Shown here: one piece after another, positions 1 to 11,685 of the stretch
Numbering within the stretch: position 1 is the first letter of the stretch
Layout of the letters: each line of letters starts with the position of its first letter
Source of the DNA: Phanerochaete sordida
Taxonomy: Eukaryota; Basidiomycota; Agaricomycetes; Polyporales; Phanerochaetaceae
DNA length: 64,000 nt
Assembly (NCBI GenBank): GCA_019973155.2
Contig: BPQB01000087.1
Location: 62,001-126,000 of the forward strand
Reading direction: 5' to 3'
Made by a program: the position numbers and the translations under genes
The notes under the pieces: generated by a model
The model's database searches: none
What the model was told of the DNA's origin: nothing
The model's input: only the letters and a program-made list of their open reading frames with translations

Positions 1-2264
1 TTAGCGTCGCCAGCCCCATTGTGCCGGGCGACCACTCGGCTCTCGACATGAACAATGCCATCCTTGCTCACGCATTCCACGACCTGAATGGGGACCTTGA
101 ACGCCTAGGACTGGGCGTCGAAACCGATAAGCTGGAGCTAATGCACTTCCGCAAACGCACCCGGCCACGAGCTACGACGCTGGGCCCGGATCTCGTCCTC
201 CAGATCGCCGGCCGCCTCCATCGCGTCACTCCGAAGGAGGAAATGCGATACTTAGGATTCTACCTGGACCCAGCCCTATCCTTCCGGTCCCACATCAAAT
301 TCTATACCACCAAGGCGACCAGCACCGTAGCCGCTCTGAGGATGCTGGGCAACTCAGTGCGAGGACTGAGTCCAATCAGCAAACGTAAGCTATACATCTC
401 GAACGTTCTCCCGCTCATGCTCTACGGAGCCCAGCTTTGGTGGACACCGACCTGGGCGGGCCGCAAGTGGGCTGCCAATCTCCTACAGAAAGCGCAATCC
501 CGAGCTGCGCGATGGATCTCGGGCTGCTTCCGGACCACGCCGGTCGGAGCCATGGATATGGCAGCGGGCCTCATACCCGTTCGGCCACAGATTGACCAAT
601 ACATGAAACGAGCCGCTATCAGGCTAACTGCCCTTCCAGCAGTACACCCGATTCGACGTCTGGTCGTCGCGGAGCAACGGTCAGCGGGCGGGAGCAGGAC
701 AAAGGCCCAGCGCGCTGCGGTGGGACCTTCCCCGGTGGTAATTGCGGCGGAACAATCCGCCGCGAGCAACGAACAGTTCTACGCCCTCGACGACGAGTGT
801 CGGCCGGGCGAGCGGATATGCGACGTCTACGCGGCGCGCATTCACGTCGACCTCGGCGACGACGCCCCCCCTAAAGCAAAGCGCGCTGACTTCAGGACAT
901 GGCTGCTTGACTGCTTTAAACCCAAGCTCCAAGAGATCGTGACACAGTCATCAAACCGCCTGCTCTTCACTGACGGATCTGCGGACACCGTTGACGGGGT
1001 CGTGCGAGCTGGCGCGGCCTGGGCGGTATACGACCAAACAAGGCGAGTAGCGGCAGGGACAGTGGGAATAGGCCGAGCCACACCTTACGATGCAGAGGCG
1101 GTGGCCTTGGCGAGAGGCCTTCGTGACGCAACCGTGAACGTACCCCCCCAAACAAGCCACCTCCATGTCTTCACTGATAACAAGAGCGTCCTTGACAAAC
1201 TCCTGAAGGGCACGCAGGGCCCGGGACAAATGCAGCTGATCCTTGCGTGTAGGGCCATCCGCTCCTTCCTGACCGAACACCCTGACCGCCAGGTCACCTT
1301 ACACTGGTGCCCTGCCCACGAAGGCGTAGCACAAAACGAGAGCGTCGATCGGGATGCCAAAACGGCTCTCCATATGGAGCAACCGCCCGCCACAACGTAC
1401 GCCCGAGCGAAGCAGGACTTTGCGACTGCGGCAATGTCCACATGGCGTGACATGATGGACAGCAGCCGATACAGAGGGCGCGCGAACCTTCTGCGGGTCG
1501 ACTGCCACGAGCGAGTCACCCAGAAGGCTAAAACACACTACCTCCTGCGACCCCTTGGCAATAACAACAAAGAATTTGCACGAGCAGCCCGGTTCCTGTC
1601 CGGACACTTCCCACACGGCGAATTCCGTCAGCGCTTCAACCTCCCAGGCAGACAGGCCTGCCAGTGCGGCGCGCCGATGGAGACGCGGGAGCACATTATG
1701 TACGACTGCCCGCTGTGGCTCCATCCATTCCCACGACCCCACACCAGGGGACCCCGCAACCCGCGCAGTGCCCTCTACTTGGACGACGAAGATGACGATG
1801 ACGTCCCCCTGTCGGACCGCCCCAACGACTCGGAAGTGCTGCACTTCCTGCGACTCAACCCCATGGTCGCCACCTTCGAGTGGTATGACCTTTTGGACAA
1901 AGTCGACAAGGATGACGCGGCCCGACAAGCTCAGTCCTACCACCGCACACTCTTGGACATGCACACTATGGCCAAGCAGGCGGCGTGGCGCCGGTTCCGG
2001 ACCCAAGACCCCTATGCGGACTCCGAAGTCTTCATCGCCGAGTGGGACCCGGACGAAAGGACGCGCGACGCCTTGATGGCGTGGCAACCACCGTGAACAC
2101 TGGTTTTCTTGGACGTGAAGCAGAGACAGGATGACCCGGGAAATACGCGACGGAATCGGATCTAGGTACGGTAAGATTAGATAACGGCTTGACCGGCACT
2201 GCACATGTACCGACGAGTACGCAGTATATAACACCATGAGAATTTAAAAAAAAAAAAAAAAAAA
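1..2264 (+). mobile_element. LINE (non-LTR) retrotransposon, 3' portion with poly(A) tail
   Basis: The open frame continues in from the window edge and stops at 2094-2096. It encodes the end of a reverse transcriptase (thumb region with the RYLGFYLD and LPLMLYGAQLWW stretches) followed by an RNase H domain. The RNase H acidic residues are visible in LLFTDGSAD (about 960-985), DAEAVALARGL (about 1090), HVFTDNKS (about 1165) and HWCPAHEGVAQNESVDRD (about 1305). A CCHC-like knuckle (CQCGAPMETREHIMYDC) lies near 1660-1711. After the stop comes about 150 bp of 3' UTR and a run of 19 A (2246-2264), as expected for target-primed reverse transcription. The layout (RT, RNase H, terminal knuckle) fits the fungal Tad/I-like group. 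The RT active site and ORF1 would lie outside the window. No frameshift is seen, so the copy may be young. The target-site duplication cannot be checked because the 5' end is missing. Confidence 0.9.
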
Positions 2265-3867
2265 GATTCTGTCACCCTGGCGTTCGAGGCCGATCTACGG
2301 TTCGAGGTGGTCTCGCAGACGATCAAGACGCCGAATGAGCAAAAAGTGAAGAAACTGAAGATAGACTTTCAATGTAGGGTCACTTATCGCGAATTCGCCA
2401 TTTGAAAACTAAGCGCTCTTCCTTCGCAGCTGCACGATTCATGGCCCAACTGTCGTACGTTCGCAACCCTGAGAACGGCCAGGATGCCGTCAGATCCCTC
2501 GAGGCGTTGTGGAAGACCATACATTCGTACCTTTGCGAGATCGGCCTCACCGATTGGGCGGTTCTCAAGAACATCCCCGTCTTCCCGGGTACTACCTCCC
2601 CTTTCGCCTTTAACGACGCCGCTTTCACAGTCCTGACGAAGAACACTATCACACTCGATCACTACGCTCCCGGCTCCCAGCCTGTGAGCGAGACGCCCCT
2701 CGTCGTCATCTACGGTGTTCCCGAATCACAGCCCACCCCGCCTTTCGTCGGGCAATGGTCACTTGGCTGGCTATCGACAGAGGGAGGCGGCAATATCTGT
2801 CTTTCGAAGAAGTCCTTCCTTAAGGAGACACTCCTGCAGCGCTTGGAGGCTGTCAACAGGGACACGACCTTCCTTCTCAAGTTCTCTAACGCAGCCAAAG
2901 ATGCACCATCGGGCTGCGATCTCGTAACTTGGGCTTCGGAGCAGGAAAAGACATCGTCGCTGAAGGGCAAGCGCTGCGATTGGGAACAAGTTTCAGACAC
3001 ACCCTCTCTTCAGTACGTCTGGTCGTACCGAGATAATTGGACCCGCGAGCGGGACGCTACTCCCCGCGTCGATGGAGTCAGCAGGTACACGCTTGCTCGT
3101 GAGTGTGACACAAATATCCGAAGTTCTACCCGATGCTAATTTGCGGCAGTGTATACCGAGAACAAGCTGTTCATCTCGATTGACCACCGCCCTGGTCGCA
3201 AGCTTGAGCTTCAACTCACTGGAAGGTCCGTGGTCGAGATCGGCGCAAACGTGCCCAGCGAGCATCCCAGGTAGCCTTCATTTGCACCCTCTCATCCTGC
3301 ATTCCATGAACTGTCTGACGGTCTTCCACAGCCAGCAAACCATTGTGGAATGGGAGATTAACGCGACCATTGGGACAGATCAGGATGGGTCGCTACGCGT
3401 CTCGGCCTTAAGAGCCCCAACGTTAGAGCCACCGCATCCGCGGATGCTCGATGTACAGATTGCTACCGGCATGTCCGAGGCCTTCCTTTTCGATGCCAAG
3501 CTACTCGACAATCACAAAGTTCGTCTGGAGCAGGAGCTCGATCACTTCGTGGCCTCGTTCCCAGGAGACCTGGAGAAACACCTGAATCTGGCGCTCATGA
3601 ACTATCGCCCTCAGCAGCTCGGTTTCGTAGACCCAATGTTCACCCGCCACGGAGATTTTATAGTCGAGCTCGCAGCTCTGAGAGCAGGTGGGTCAGCGCA
3701 GAATGGGTGTCGCGCTTATGCTGATCTTTACATGGTGCTTAGATGCTCTCGCTCCAAGTGGACTGCCCATCCCCCCGGGAGTGTCGCCACACCCTGCCTC
3801 TGGGGGCGGCAACCTCCCTATGAAACAGTTTCCGCTTGAGCCGCGCTACGGCGGGTCGCAATATTGA
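2265..3867 (+). CDS. Unrecognised multi-exon fungal protein, 5' end cut by the LINE insertion
   Basis: Exons by splice reading: 2265-2372, 2431-3098, 3150-3270, 3332-3687, 3743-3867; introns are 51-61 bp, GT-AG and phase-consistent, ending in TGA. The frame is open from the first base after the LINE poly(A). No start codon with a plausible leader is visible there, so the N terminus is upstream of the transposon or lost. The protein is a soluble mixed alpha/beta sequence with Trp/Tyr-rich stretches (for example GQWSLGWLSTEGGG and LQYVWSYRDNW), a VEWEINATIG stretch, and a Pro/Gly-rich tail. I do not recognise the family. It resembles lineage-specific basidiomycete hypothetical proteins only in general character. 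It is probably a pseudogene if the LINE sits inside its exon. Confidence 0.55.
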
Positions 3868-4764
3868 AGAGGCCATATTTCCTTCGATTTCCGCCAATTA
3901 CACCATTCCCATTTCCTTCCTGACGGCGTTTATGTTGGTTCCTTGACCCAGGGTACATCCACTGTATCGTTCAGTTCACGTCTTCGCGCCTCATCGCACA
4001 TATGACATACGATGAAGCGTAAGCCGTGTATCGTCAACTGGTCTTCCCTGTACTGCTTGTTCGTTGATGTACCAATTTGTATCAATTTATTACCTGATGA
4101 TCATGATCCAGCATTCTCTACAGCAATTCGGACATTGCGCTGCGTCGCTCGCGAACACCGCACTTTAAGGTCTGATCCTGACAGCAGTAGCCAGTATGAC
4201 GTTCGCACAAGCTGCGAAGAACATGGCTGCTTGCTGTTGTACTCAAGCTAGTACGTGAGGTACACGGTGCCTCATGAATGCTCTGTGCGCGGGGACTTGG
4301 AAGGAGTATCAGGGAACGGATCGCACGTGGACTCTATATGCCTACGCGCGGAATTGCTCCGGACCTATTGGAGGTCCCAGACACTGTTGACCAGCAGTCG
4401 ACCGTATATCAGCGACATTCAACTCCCGTGGAGTAAGGTTTTAGAGTCGAATGTCAAGCCTGGGCCAGGCAGCCAACTACCTGCGGTGCCTCCAAACCCT
4501 ATCCTACCTTGTGGCCGGACTTGAGAGGCCTTGGCTGCATAGAATCCGTTCTTCCGCGCCAGGATGAGAGCTCAAGGCGGCGTACAGTAGGTCCCACAGT
4601 AACGGTTGTACCGATCACATACATGCGTGTTCCCAGTCAATCAGGTCCAGATAGAGAGAACGTGATATACGACAGGGAGGCATCATCCGATGGTATTCGA
4701 GTGAGCCTACGCACCGGAATTACGAGCACTGCACAGAATAGAGTAGGCGAGGCATCGTCCAGGA
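3868..4764. other. Intergenic, no gene seen
   Basis: AT-richer spacer between the orphan gene and the convergent membrane-protein gene. Only short open frames without splice continuity or family resemblance. No tRNA-like fold recognised. Confidence 0.5.
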
Positions 4765-5487
4765 TCATGCTCCTCTGGCGGTGTAACGCAGCTTCTCCAG
4801 CTCAGAAAGTGCCTCGTTCTCCTGACGCACCCAGTCCTGTCCGCTATAGACGATCCACGTCATGAGGAGCGCAGCGGCCCACCATGAGATGTCGAGCCAC
4901 GTGTGGCGCAGCATGACGGCGACGACCGGCGCGATGGACGCGAGCCCGAACAGCACTGGGTATGACAGCGGGAGGATGCCTGACGAATTGGAGGTGAAGG
5001 CCTGGCGGATATGCTGCCCTGGAGGTAGGAGCTGCACGCTTAGGTTGAGGTGCACGAAGATGTGCAGGAGCGCGAAGAGCGAGGCGAGCGGCAGGACGCT
5101 CGAGGATGGGGTCGTCGACGAGGGCGGATAGAGCACCATAAGCGGCGAGTGCTTCGATGGTGACACAATGAAGATGCAGTGCCTACGTAGCGTACAGAGT
5201 GCGTGAGCATGTCGCCCCTATTCGCCCAAGAAATGAGACGCACAGAAGGACCGAGAGCGCGACGAGAGCTTGGAGGAGCAGCGCATATTGCGCATTGCGT
5301 TTCTCACTGGTATCTCTGAGCTTCTGAATGACCTCTTCTTGCTCTACAGCCCTAGCACGTTCACTTAGCCCGTTCCGGGGAATAAACGTGACAATTACAT
5401 GCCTTGTTCGTCGAGGATGTGCCCGGTCTCGTCTATCGCGTACCCGTCGTCACTGAATTTGAATGGCACGCGCTGACGGATAGACAT
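4765..5487 (-). CDS. Small multi-pass membrane protein, fungal, function unknown
   Basis: Three exons on the minus strand: 5399-5487, 5244-5351, 4765-5182, with 47- and 61-bp GT-AG introns. The start ATG gives MSIRQRVPFKFSDDGYAIDE. An acidic/charged segment (EQEEVIQKLRD) is followed by a hydrophobic helix (YALLLQALVALSVLL). Two or three more membrane segments follow (LPLASLFALLHIFVHLNLSV; LSYPVLFGLASIAPVVAVML; ISWWAAALLMTWIVYSG), then a charged C-terminal tail. An alternative GC-AG donor four bases upstream for intron 1 is possible; I preferred the GT donor because it also uses a clean branch site. No catalytic motif is seen. Probably an endomembrane protein; specific role unknown. It is divergent from RIO1, with about 185 bp between the two start codons. 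Confidence 0.7.
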
Positions 5488-5672
5488 GGGAGGCTATGCG
5501 TCTGCTCTTCGTACAGCGGGCGGACGAGTTAGGAGGGGAGGAGGAGAAGGAGAGCTGCGCGTAAGCTGTGATGACACCCCTGAACTGACGTCGATCCGCT
5601 CGGCGTTTGCCGCACCGCAACAATTTGGCTTTGCTCGAGGCCGGCTTGGACTGAAACCCCTTCGCCAAAATC

Positions 5673-7930
5673 ATGCCCGACGTGCACGACATTGATCCCG
5701 TTGAGGAGGGCCAGTTTGACGATGCTCCAGAAGATACTACCGTCGCCGTGCCTCTCCAGCCCGTAGACGGCCGTGCCCAGGCGGGGCACCGCTTCATCGA
5801 CGACGAGGACAAGGACGAGGAGCAGCTTCTCGAGTGGTCAAGCTCGAGCGAGGACGAAGATGAGCCGGATGAGTTCGAGGATGAGGAAGACAAGATGGAG
5901 TATGCTGCCTTTGAGGAGCTGAGGGCAGAGGACGAAGACTGGGAAATTGCTGAACGAGGTGCGTAGAATCTGTCTTCGATGAAACCCAGACCAATTCATC
6001 CCGACACCAGACTTCACGAAGCAGTATAACCGTATACGACAGCACGTCGCTGTGCACACTGGCGCCGCACAGGGTGTCAAGTCGACGGTCGGCGACAAAG
6101 CTGCAGTTGCAGCTCTGCCCGCCGTGAACCGTCCGCGGCCCGCAAGGCAGCAGGCTGCGGCAAGTTCCTCGAGCCACGCCAAGGACAAAACGGAAAGCCA
6201 GATACAAGCCCTGTCGAAGTACTCCTCTCGCCTCCGCAACCTCGACACGCCTTATGACCTCGGTGTAGGCGTTAACCGCAAGGGCCCCTCCGCCACGGCC
6301 AATATGAAGGACAAGGCGGACCGCGCCACGACGGAGCAGGTCCTTGACCCTCGTACACGCATCATCCTTTTGAAGATGGTTGGTCGTGGGTTGCTATACG
6401 AGGTCAATGGATGCGTGAGCACGGGTAAGGAGGTACTTCGTTACCATTTGTCCTGTGCGGCTCATGCTTACACTAGTTCCAGGCCAACGTGTACCATGCT
6501 GTTACGCCTGAGCGAAAGCACCTTGCTCTGAAAATCTACAAGACTTCTATTCTGGTGTTCAAGGATCGAGATCGCTATGTCTCGGGAGAGTTCAGGTTCC
6601 GCAAGGGTTACAGGTTTGTCGCGAAATTTGCCACTATATGCGCTTAGCTTACCTTCTTCTGTGTAGCCGTCATAACCCACGGAAGATGGTTCGCGTGTGG
6701 GCTGAGAAGGAGATGCGAAATCTCAAGCGCCTGCAAACGGCAGGAATACTCTGTCCCGAACCCATAGAAGTGCGCGAGAACGTCCTAGTGATGGGCTTCA
6801 TCGGCGACTCCGAGGGCTGGTGAGTATATGCGTAGTCAGATGCGCATATATCCATGCTCACGTATTTCCAGGGCATCACCAAGGCTCAAGGACGCAGACA
6901 TCCCCGACTCCGAGTTTCCACGGCTTTACTGCGAGCTCCTGCTCACAACCCGCAAGCTCTTCCATGACTGCAGGCTCGTGCATGCCGACCTTTCCGAATA
7001 CAACATCCTGTACCACATCGAGCCCAAGCAGACACCCCCATCCGAATCCGACGCACCACCCCAAAACACAGAGCCAAATCAAACCCCCTCTGAGCCCAAC
7101 ACACCGGCGCAGGACGAGTCGGAGCAGGGCCACCTGTACATCATCGACGTCTCGCAGTCCGTCGAGCACGACCACCCGCACGCGTTCGACTTCCTGCGCG
7201 CGGATCTGCGCAACGTCGAGGACTTCTTCGCGCGCCGCGGCGTGCGCACGCTCGGCCTGCGCCGCGCGTTCGAGTTCGTGACGCGCGAGCGCCTCGAGTC
7301 CGACACGCCCGCTGCCGCGCTCGAGCGCTGGCTCGCCCAGGCCGACGACGACGACGGCGAAGGTGACGGAGAGGGCGAGGGCGAAGGCGAAGGCGAGAAG
7401 GCGGGCGGCGCGGCGGTGGACGAGGACGCGGTGTTCATGCGCTCGTACATCCCGCGCACGCTCAACGAGGTGTTCGACCCCGAGCGCGACGTCGGCGTGC
7501 TCAGCGCGGGCGCGGGCGCACAGCTCATCTACAAGGACACGATCGGCATCGTCGCGCCGAAGGCGGACGACGCGCGGCCGGCGGAGCGGCGCGTGCAGTT
7601 CGCTGACGAGAAGGATGAGGAGGAGAGCGGGAGCGAGGGAAGTGAGGGCTCTGGCGAGGAGGATGAGGACGACGAAGAAGGTGACGAAGGGGAAGGCGAG
7701 GGCGGCTTCGAGGAGCGTAAGCCGAGGGGGCACAGACATGAAGACAAGGACGCGAAAAAGGTGCGTTTATTCCCGGAAATATTGGCCGAAGTCCGTCTCA
7801 TTTGTCTGACGTACGCGGCCCACAGGAGCGCAAGAAGGCTGCGAAGGAGGAGGCGCGCGAGAAGCGCAAGCACAAGATTCCGAAGGCCGAAAAGAAGCGC
7901 AAGGTCAAGCAGAGTGCGCGCAGCAAATAG
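5673..7930 (+). CDS. RIO1: Serine/threonine-protein kinase RIO1
   Basis: Six exons (5673-5958, 6011-6432, 6483-6613, 6667-6819, 6872-7760, 7826-7930) give 661 aa. RIO1 is the atypical kinase/ATPase that releases late factors from pre-40S particles in the cytoplasm. The RIO signature is complete: flexible P-loop STGKEANVYHA, lysine in LALKIYKTS, catalytic loop [10 protein letters not shown] and metal-binding [13 protein letters not shown]. The N terminus is strongly acidic, like other fungal RIO1 proteins. The C terminus is a Gly/Glu-rich acidic stretch ending in a lysine/arginine-rich tail. An insertion of about 40 residues rich in Pro/Gln/Thr separates the HADLSEYN loop from the IIDVSQ metal site, longer than usual. 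All intron phases close exactly. Confidence 0.97.
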
Positions 7931-9290
7931 GGTGCGCGCGCCGAGAGCATGTACCATCCGTTCTTGCGTATCTTTATTTGCTCCTCTTGGCCATTTGCTG
8001 TATACATCGCGGAGACCTCTTGGGGCCAGGCTACCGATGAAGGTAATTTCGTCATTTTCACTCAAAATCTTGGCTTGAATTCGAGCAGAGCGGGCTCTGC
8101 GCCGGTACGTCCTCGCTTTGTCGCACCCTCGTCGTCTTTCTTACGCTCCACAGATCATCGTCATAGTCCTGACCAGCTTCCTGCTGCACAGGATGACTGT
8201 CTAACAGTCGCGCGCCTCGGTCCCCGACGATCACCGAGCTGACAGGCTCGCCACGCACGGCCGTCTGCCGTCCTCCGGAAGATGTCGTGCTGCGTCGTGA
8301 AACGCGGCGGTATCCACTTGACGAGCTGTGCTTCCCGCCTGCGCCTCCGTAAAGGCGCAGATCCGGCTTGCTTGTTGTAAGCATAACAAACGTATTTCTA
8401 GTAGCTGTGCGGCAGGTGCGCTCCATGCATGCGTCTGCTCGTGAGCACATGACGGCGTGACGCGCCCAGCACTTCACAGATGCCGCATTACTCGCTGCTG
8501 TGCAGTCTCGACCGAAGGCAAGCCGACGTGCTTCGCTGCGTGTCTTACCAGGCACGAAGGCGGCCAGGGTTGGTTATACGGCCTTCATCGCCGCGGGCGT
8601 CGCAATTCTCGACCGCGATGAACGGGCCCGCGACCGCTGTGGGCCGCGCTCGTAATTCGGGATGGCGAACGTGCATCGCGTTGCAAATCCGTACGCAGTG
8701 GTCTTCATCCTGAGCGCGGCTCCGGCTGATCAACTGGACAGTCTCATGCAGGAGCCGTGGGCAGGGCAGCCCGCTGTGTACGACCTGCGCCCGGAGATGG
8801 ACTGCGTCTATGACACGCCTCGACGCTTACTGGTGGCGCTAATGCTGCGCTCGGCGCGACGCCTCCCCCGACAAACCCGTCGCACAAACAAGTTCAGCCG
8901 CCCCTGACTGCTTCTTGCGCGTCCGGACGCGTCTGGTGTGCTGCCCATCACGGCGAGCGTGCATGCTTTTAGCGTGGGCGTGATGGCGCATCCCTGCATG
9001 ATGAGCTCCGACGTGGCCGCGCCGACGCTCGTCCCGCAATGTCTCCAGCCAGCACTGCGCGCTGCTGCAGCGTCGCCGAAGCACCGGCACCGACGTTGCT
9101 CTGCTTGGCGTGCTAACAGTGGCTCTTCTCTTCACGCACGCCCCAGCAGCAGGCGTGACGACGCTTAATGTTCCAGACCACCCGCGCGGACCCCGGGCGG
9201 GGCAGGGCCTCGCTTACAGCCCGCTTCTCCCTGATGCCGAATCTATTGCCAGGTCTCGGCTTCGCCCACCAAGGCGTGGCAAGCCCGCAG
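7931..9290. other. Intergenic, no gene seen
   Basis: 1.4 kb of GC-rich sequence between RIO1 and a small secreted-protein gene. Short open frames occur on both strands but none shows splice continuity, signal peptide or family resemblance. Confidence 0.5.
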
Positions 9291-9298
9291 CGGTCGGC

Positions 9299-9308
9299 GT
9301 ATAAATAA
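9299..9308 (+). promoter_or_regulatory. TATA box of the 9391 secreted-protein gene
   Basis: GTATAAATAA lies about 85 bp before the ATG at 9391, with a pyrimidine-rich leader between. Spacing fits a core promoter. Confidence 0.6.
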
Positions 9309-9390
9309 GGACGCGGTCGCTGCAGTTGGCTCCAGCCGAGCACTCCTCTGCACACCTCCCGAACACCTCACGACCTTCTGCACACCGGAC

Positions 9391-9940
9391 ATGTTCTCCA
9401 AGACCGCGTTCTTCGCTGCCCTCGTCGCCGCCTCCGGCGCGGCTGCCCGCGTCCTCGACGTCTGGGACCCCGCCATCACCTCGCCCACTGCTGAGAGCGT
9501 GTGGCACGCGGGCGGCACGTACAACGTCACTTGGTGCGTGGATTTGCTCGGCAGTGACGACGTGGACTGACTGGAAGTTCGACAGGGAGACCGCTGATGC
9601 GCCTGCGTCGATCAGCGAGGGTTCGCGCGTCGTTCTCTCCAAGGACTTCTATGAGGACTACTGTATGTTTTTGCACAGTGGTCTCGACCATCAGCCCTAA
9701 TAGCGTTTCGTGCAGACAACCCGCTCGCGCAGGGCTTCGACCTCCGCGCCGGTTGGGTCACGGTTACTATCCCTCCTACTACTGTCCCCGGTGATGACTA
9801 CCAGATCGTCCGTAAGTAATCTGCAGACGCTCCCACATCCTTATACCGCCATGCTGACCACATGATTTCCAGTCTTCGGCGACTCCGGGAACTACAGCCC
9901 TACGTTCTCCATTGCAGAGCTTGAGCCGACGCCGCTTTAA
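9391..9940 (+). CDS. Small secreted Kre9/Knh1-N-terminal-like protein (copy 1)
   Basis: Four exons (9391-9533, 9586-9662, 9716-9811, 9873-9940) encode 127 aa. It starts with a signal peptide (MFSKTAFFAALVAASGAAA). Then comes the beta-sandwich pattern of the Kre9/Knh1 N-terminal, Ser-Thr-rich GPI-anchored family: WDPAITSPTAESVW, GGTYNVTW, a central GWVTVTIP strand and a DDYQIV...FGDSGNYSPTFSI end. No Ser/Thr-rich or GPI tail follows, so it is probably fully secreted. Family members are linked to cell-wall beta-glucan; here that is only inference. Intron positions match the two other copies in the window (10941 and 54365). Confidence 0.85.
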
Positions 9941-10805
9941 GCATGCAGTGTCTGGCGACTGTCGACTCGCTCTGACCGGACAGTTTGATATAATGTTACG
10001 CCACGCATAGTAGGATTTATGAACGCACATGTACTATTTGTCATGCTTTTCGAGCCAAGATCCTGACATGCGAGCAAATGCAAGGCAGTTCGGAGCCCGG
10101 TGGCTACCGAAACAGGAGCGCTCTGCTCCAAATTTGGGCATCGTGCAACTTGTCCGCTCCCTCCATGTTGATCTGCTTCAACAACGACCTGCAACTGATA
10201 CTGACCTCTGCGCTGCGTGATTGAGCGGAGCCGACCATGATATCGGGCGGACAAGTGCGCCCGTATGATGCATGGGGGAAGCCCTGTGGGTGAGCTGTGG
10301 GTACGTCGCGATGTCGCAGAGGGCCTCCCTCTTATATGTCACGGGTGGTGCTGACCCTGAACGTAGTCTCTACACAATCCGCAGTGGCATACGAAGTGCC
10401 GTGCGTTGTGGGGCCGACGTTGGGTGCGGCCGTCGCTGAGGAGCGGGACCTCGCACTCCGCGTAATGTGGTGCCCGTTGCCATGAAGACTACGCGAAACG
10501 CGCTTCGCGGCGCATCTCCGCGCACCGAGTTACGCGTGGATCGGGGAAGGATCATTCCTCTCCCCGCGCTCGGCCAATGATGTGGCGCGTTTCCGCAGGT
10601 CACCCAATCTCTCCAGCGCTGCTTCGCCGGGTCGAAGCTCGCGAGAAGCTTTACGCAGCACTCGTGAGGCTCATTTAGCTTCGACCCCGTCGCGTCAACA
10701 TCTTTTTGCGTGACGACGGAGCTTCCACTCGTTCCACAGCACGTTTCATTCCGCCTACTCGACACTCATCGGTGCTGACTCCGAGTTGTGACGACTCGCC
10801 ATGTA
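9941..10805. other. Intergenic, no gene seen
   Basis: Spacer between two Kre9/Knh1-like genes. No supported open frame or RNA gene. Confidence 0.5.
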
Positions 10806-10809
10806 TGAA

Positions 10810-10819
10810 CAGTATAAGA
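10810..10819 (+). promoter_or_regulatory. TATA-like element of the 10941 gene
   Basis: CAGTATAAGA about 125 bp before the ATG, followed by a CT-rich leader (CTCTTTCTCCCTCTACTTC) typical of fungal transcription start regions. Confidence 0.45.
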
Positions 10820-10940
10820 ACATGGCGCGCCGCTGCGTTGTCGCTCAAGCAACCCTGCTCTTTCTCCCTCTACTTCTTGAATCATACCCCCGTCTGTCAT
10901 TTACAGTCCGTTCACCGTCTCGAATACCCTAATCCCCACG

Positions 10941-11685
10941 ATGTTCGCCCCCCGCACCGTCCTCTCCGCGCTCGCGCTCGCGGCCGTCGCCAGCGCCATC
11001 CCCACCAGCGTCGACCCCAGCAGCGTGGTGCCCGCCACCGCGGCCGTCCCGACTGGCACCGCCGCGCCGACGCCCGACATCCACCCCCACTCCTTCGAGG
11101 TCTACGACCCGCCCATCACCGCGCCCCACGCCGGCGATGTCTGGACCTCGGGCCAGAACCAGACCGTGACGTGGGACGTGTCCAGGATCGGCGACGATGG
11201 CCATAACACCACCGCCCGCCTCCTGCTTGGCCACAAGGACCCCGAGTCCCTGTCTGAGTACCTCGACATCAGTGCGTCTCCCGTTATTGCCGAGCGCGAC
11301 GCGACGCTGATAGTGCCTGCTCAGGGAACCCCCTCGCCGCCGACTTCTCCGTCGACACTGGCTCGGTGACCTTCACGGTCCCCAACGTTCTGTCTGCGGA
11401 CAACTACATTGTCGTCCGTACGTACATCGTCTCTATGCTGCGCAAGACGCGATGCTAATCCTGCTCTCAGTGGTCGGCTCGATCAGCGACTCTGGCAACG
11501 CGTCGCCCGAGTTCTCCATCCAGAACCCGAACCAGCCGAGCCTGCCCAGCGCGTCTGCGCCCACTGGCGTCCCCTCCGCCTCCGCGCCCTCCGTGACGTC
11601 CGTTCCCGCAGCGTCGGACGCCGTCTCCTCCGCCATCACCTCTGTCTCTGCGCCCGCCGCGCCCGCTTTCCCCACCAGCCTGTAA
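10941..11685 (+). CDS. Secreted Kre9/Knh1-like protein with Ser/Ala/Pro-rich tail (copy 2)
   Basis: Three exons (10941-11271, 11325-11417, 11471-11685) encode 212 aa. A signal peptide (MFAPRTVLSALALAAVASA) is followed by a Pro/Thr/Val-rich linker. The Kre9/Knh1-type domain carries VYDPPITAPHAGDVW, NQTVTWD, VTFTVPNVLSADNYIVV and SGNASPEFSI. The C terminus is a low-complexity Ser/Ala/Pro/Val stretch ending in a hydrophobic run (SAPAAPAFPTSL). This tail could be O-mannosylated, but a GPI omega site and long hydrophobic end are not convincing. It is the longest of the three copies. Probable role at the cell wall is family inference. Confidence 0.85.

Noticed and set aside
6876..7739. 287-codon minus-strand frame inside RIO1
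   Set aside because: Antisense shadow of the GC-rich acidic C-terminal part of RIO1.
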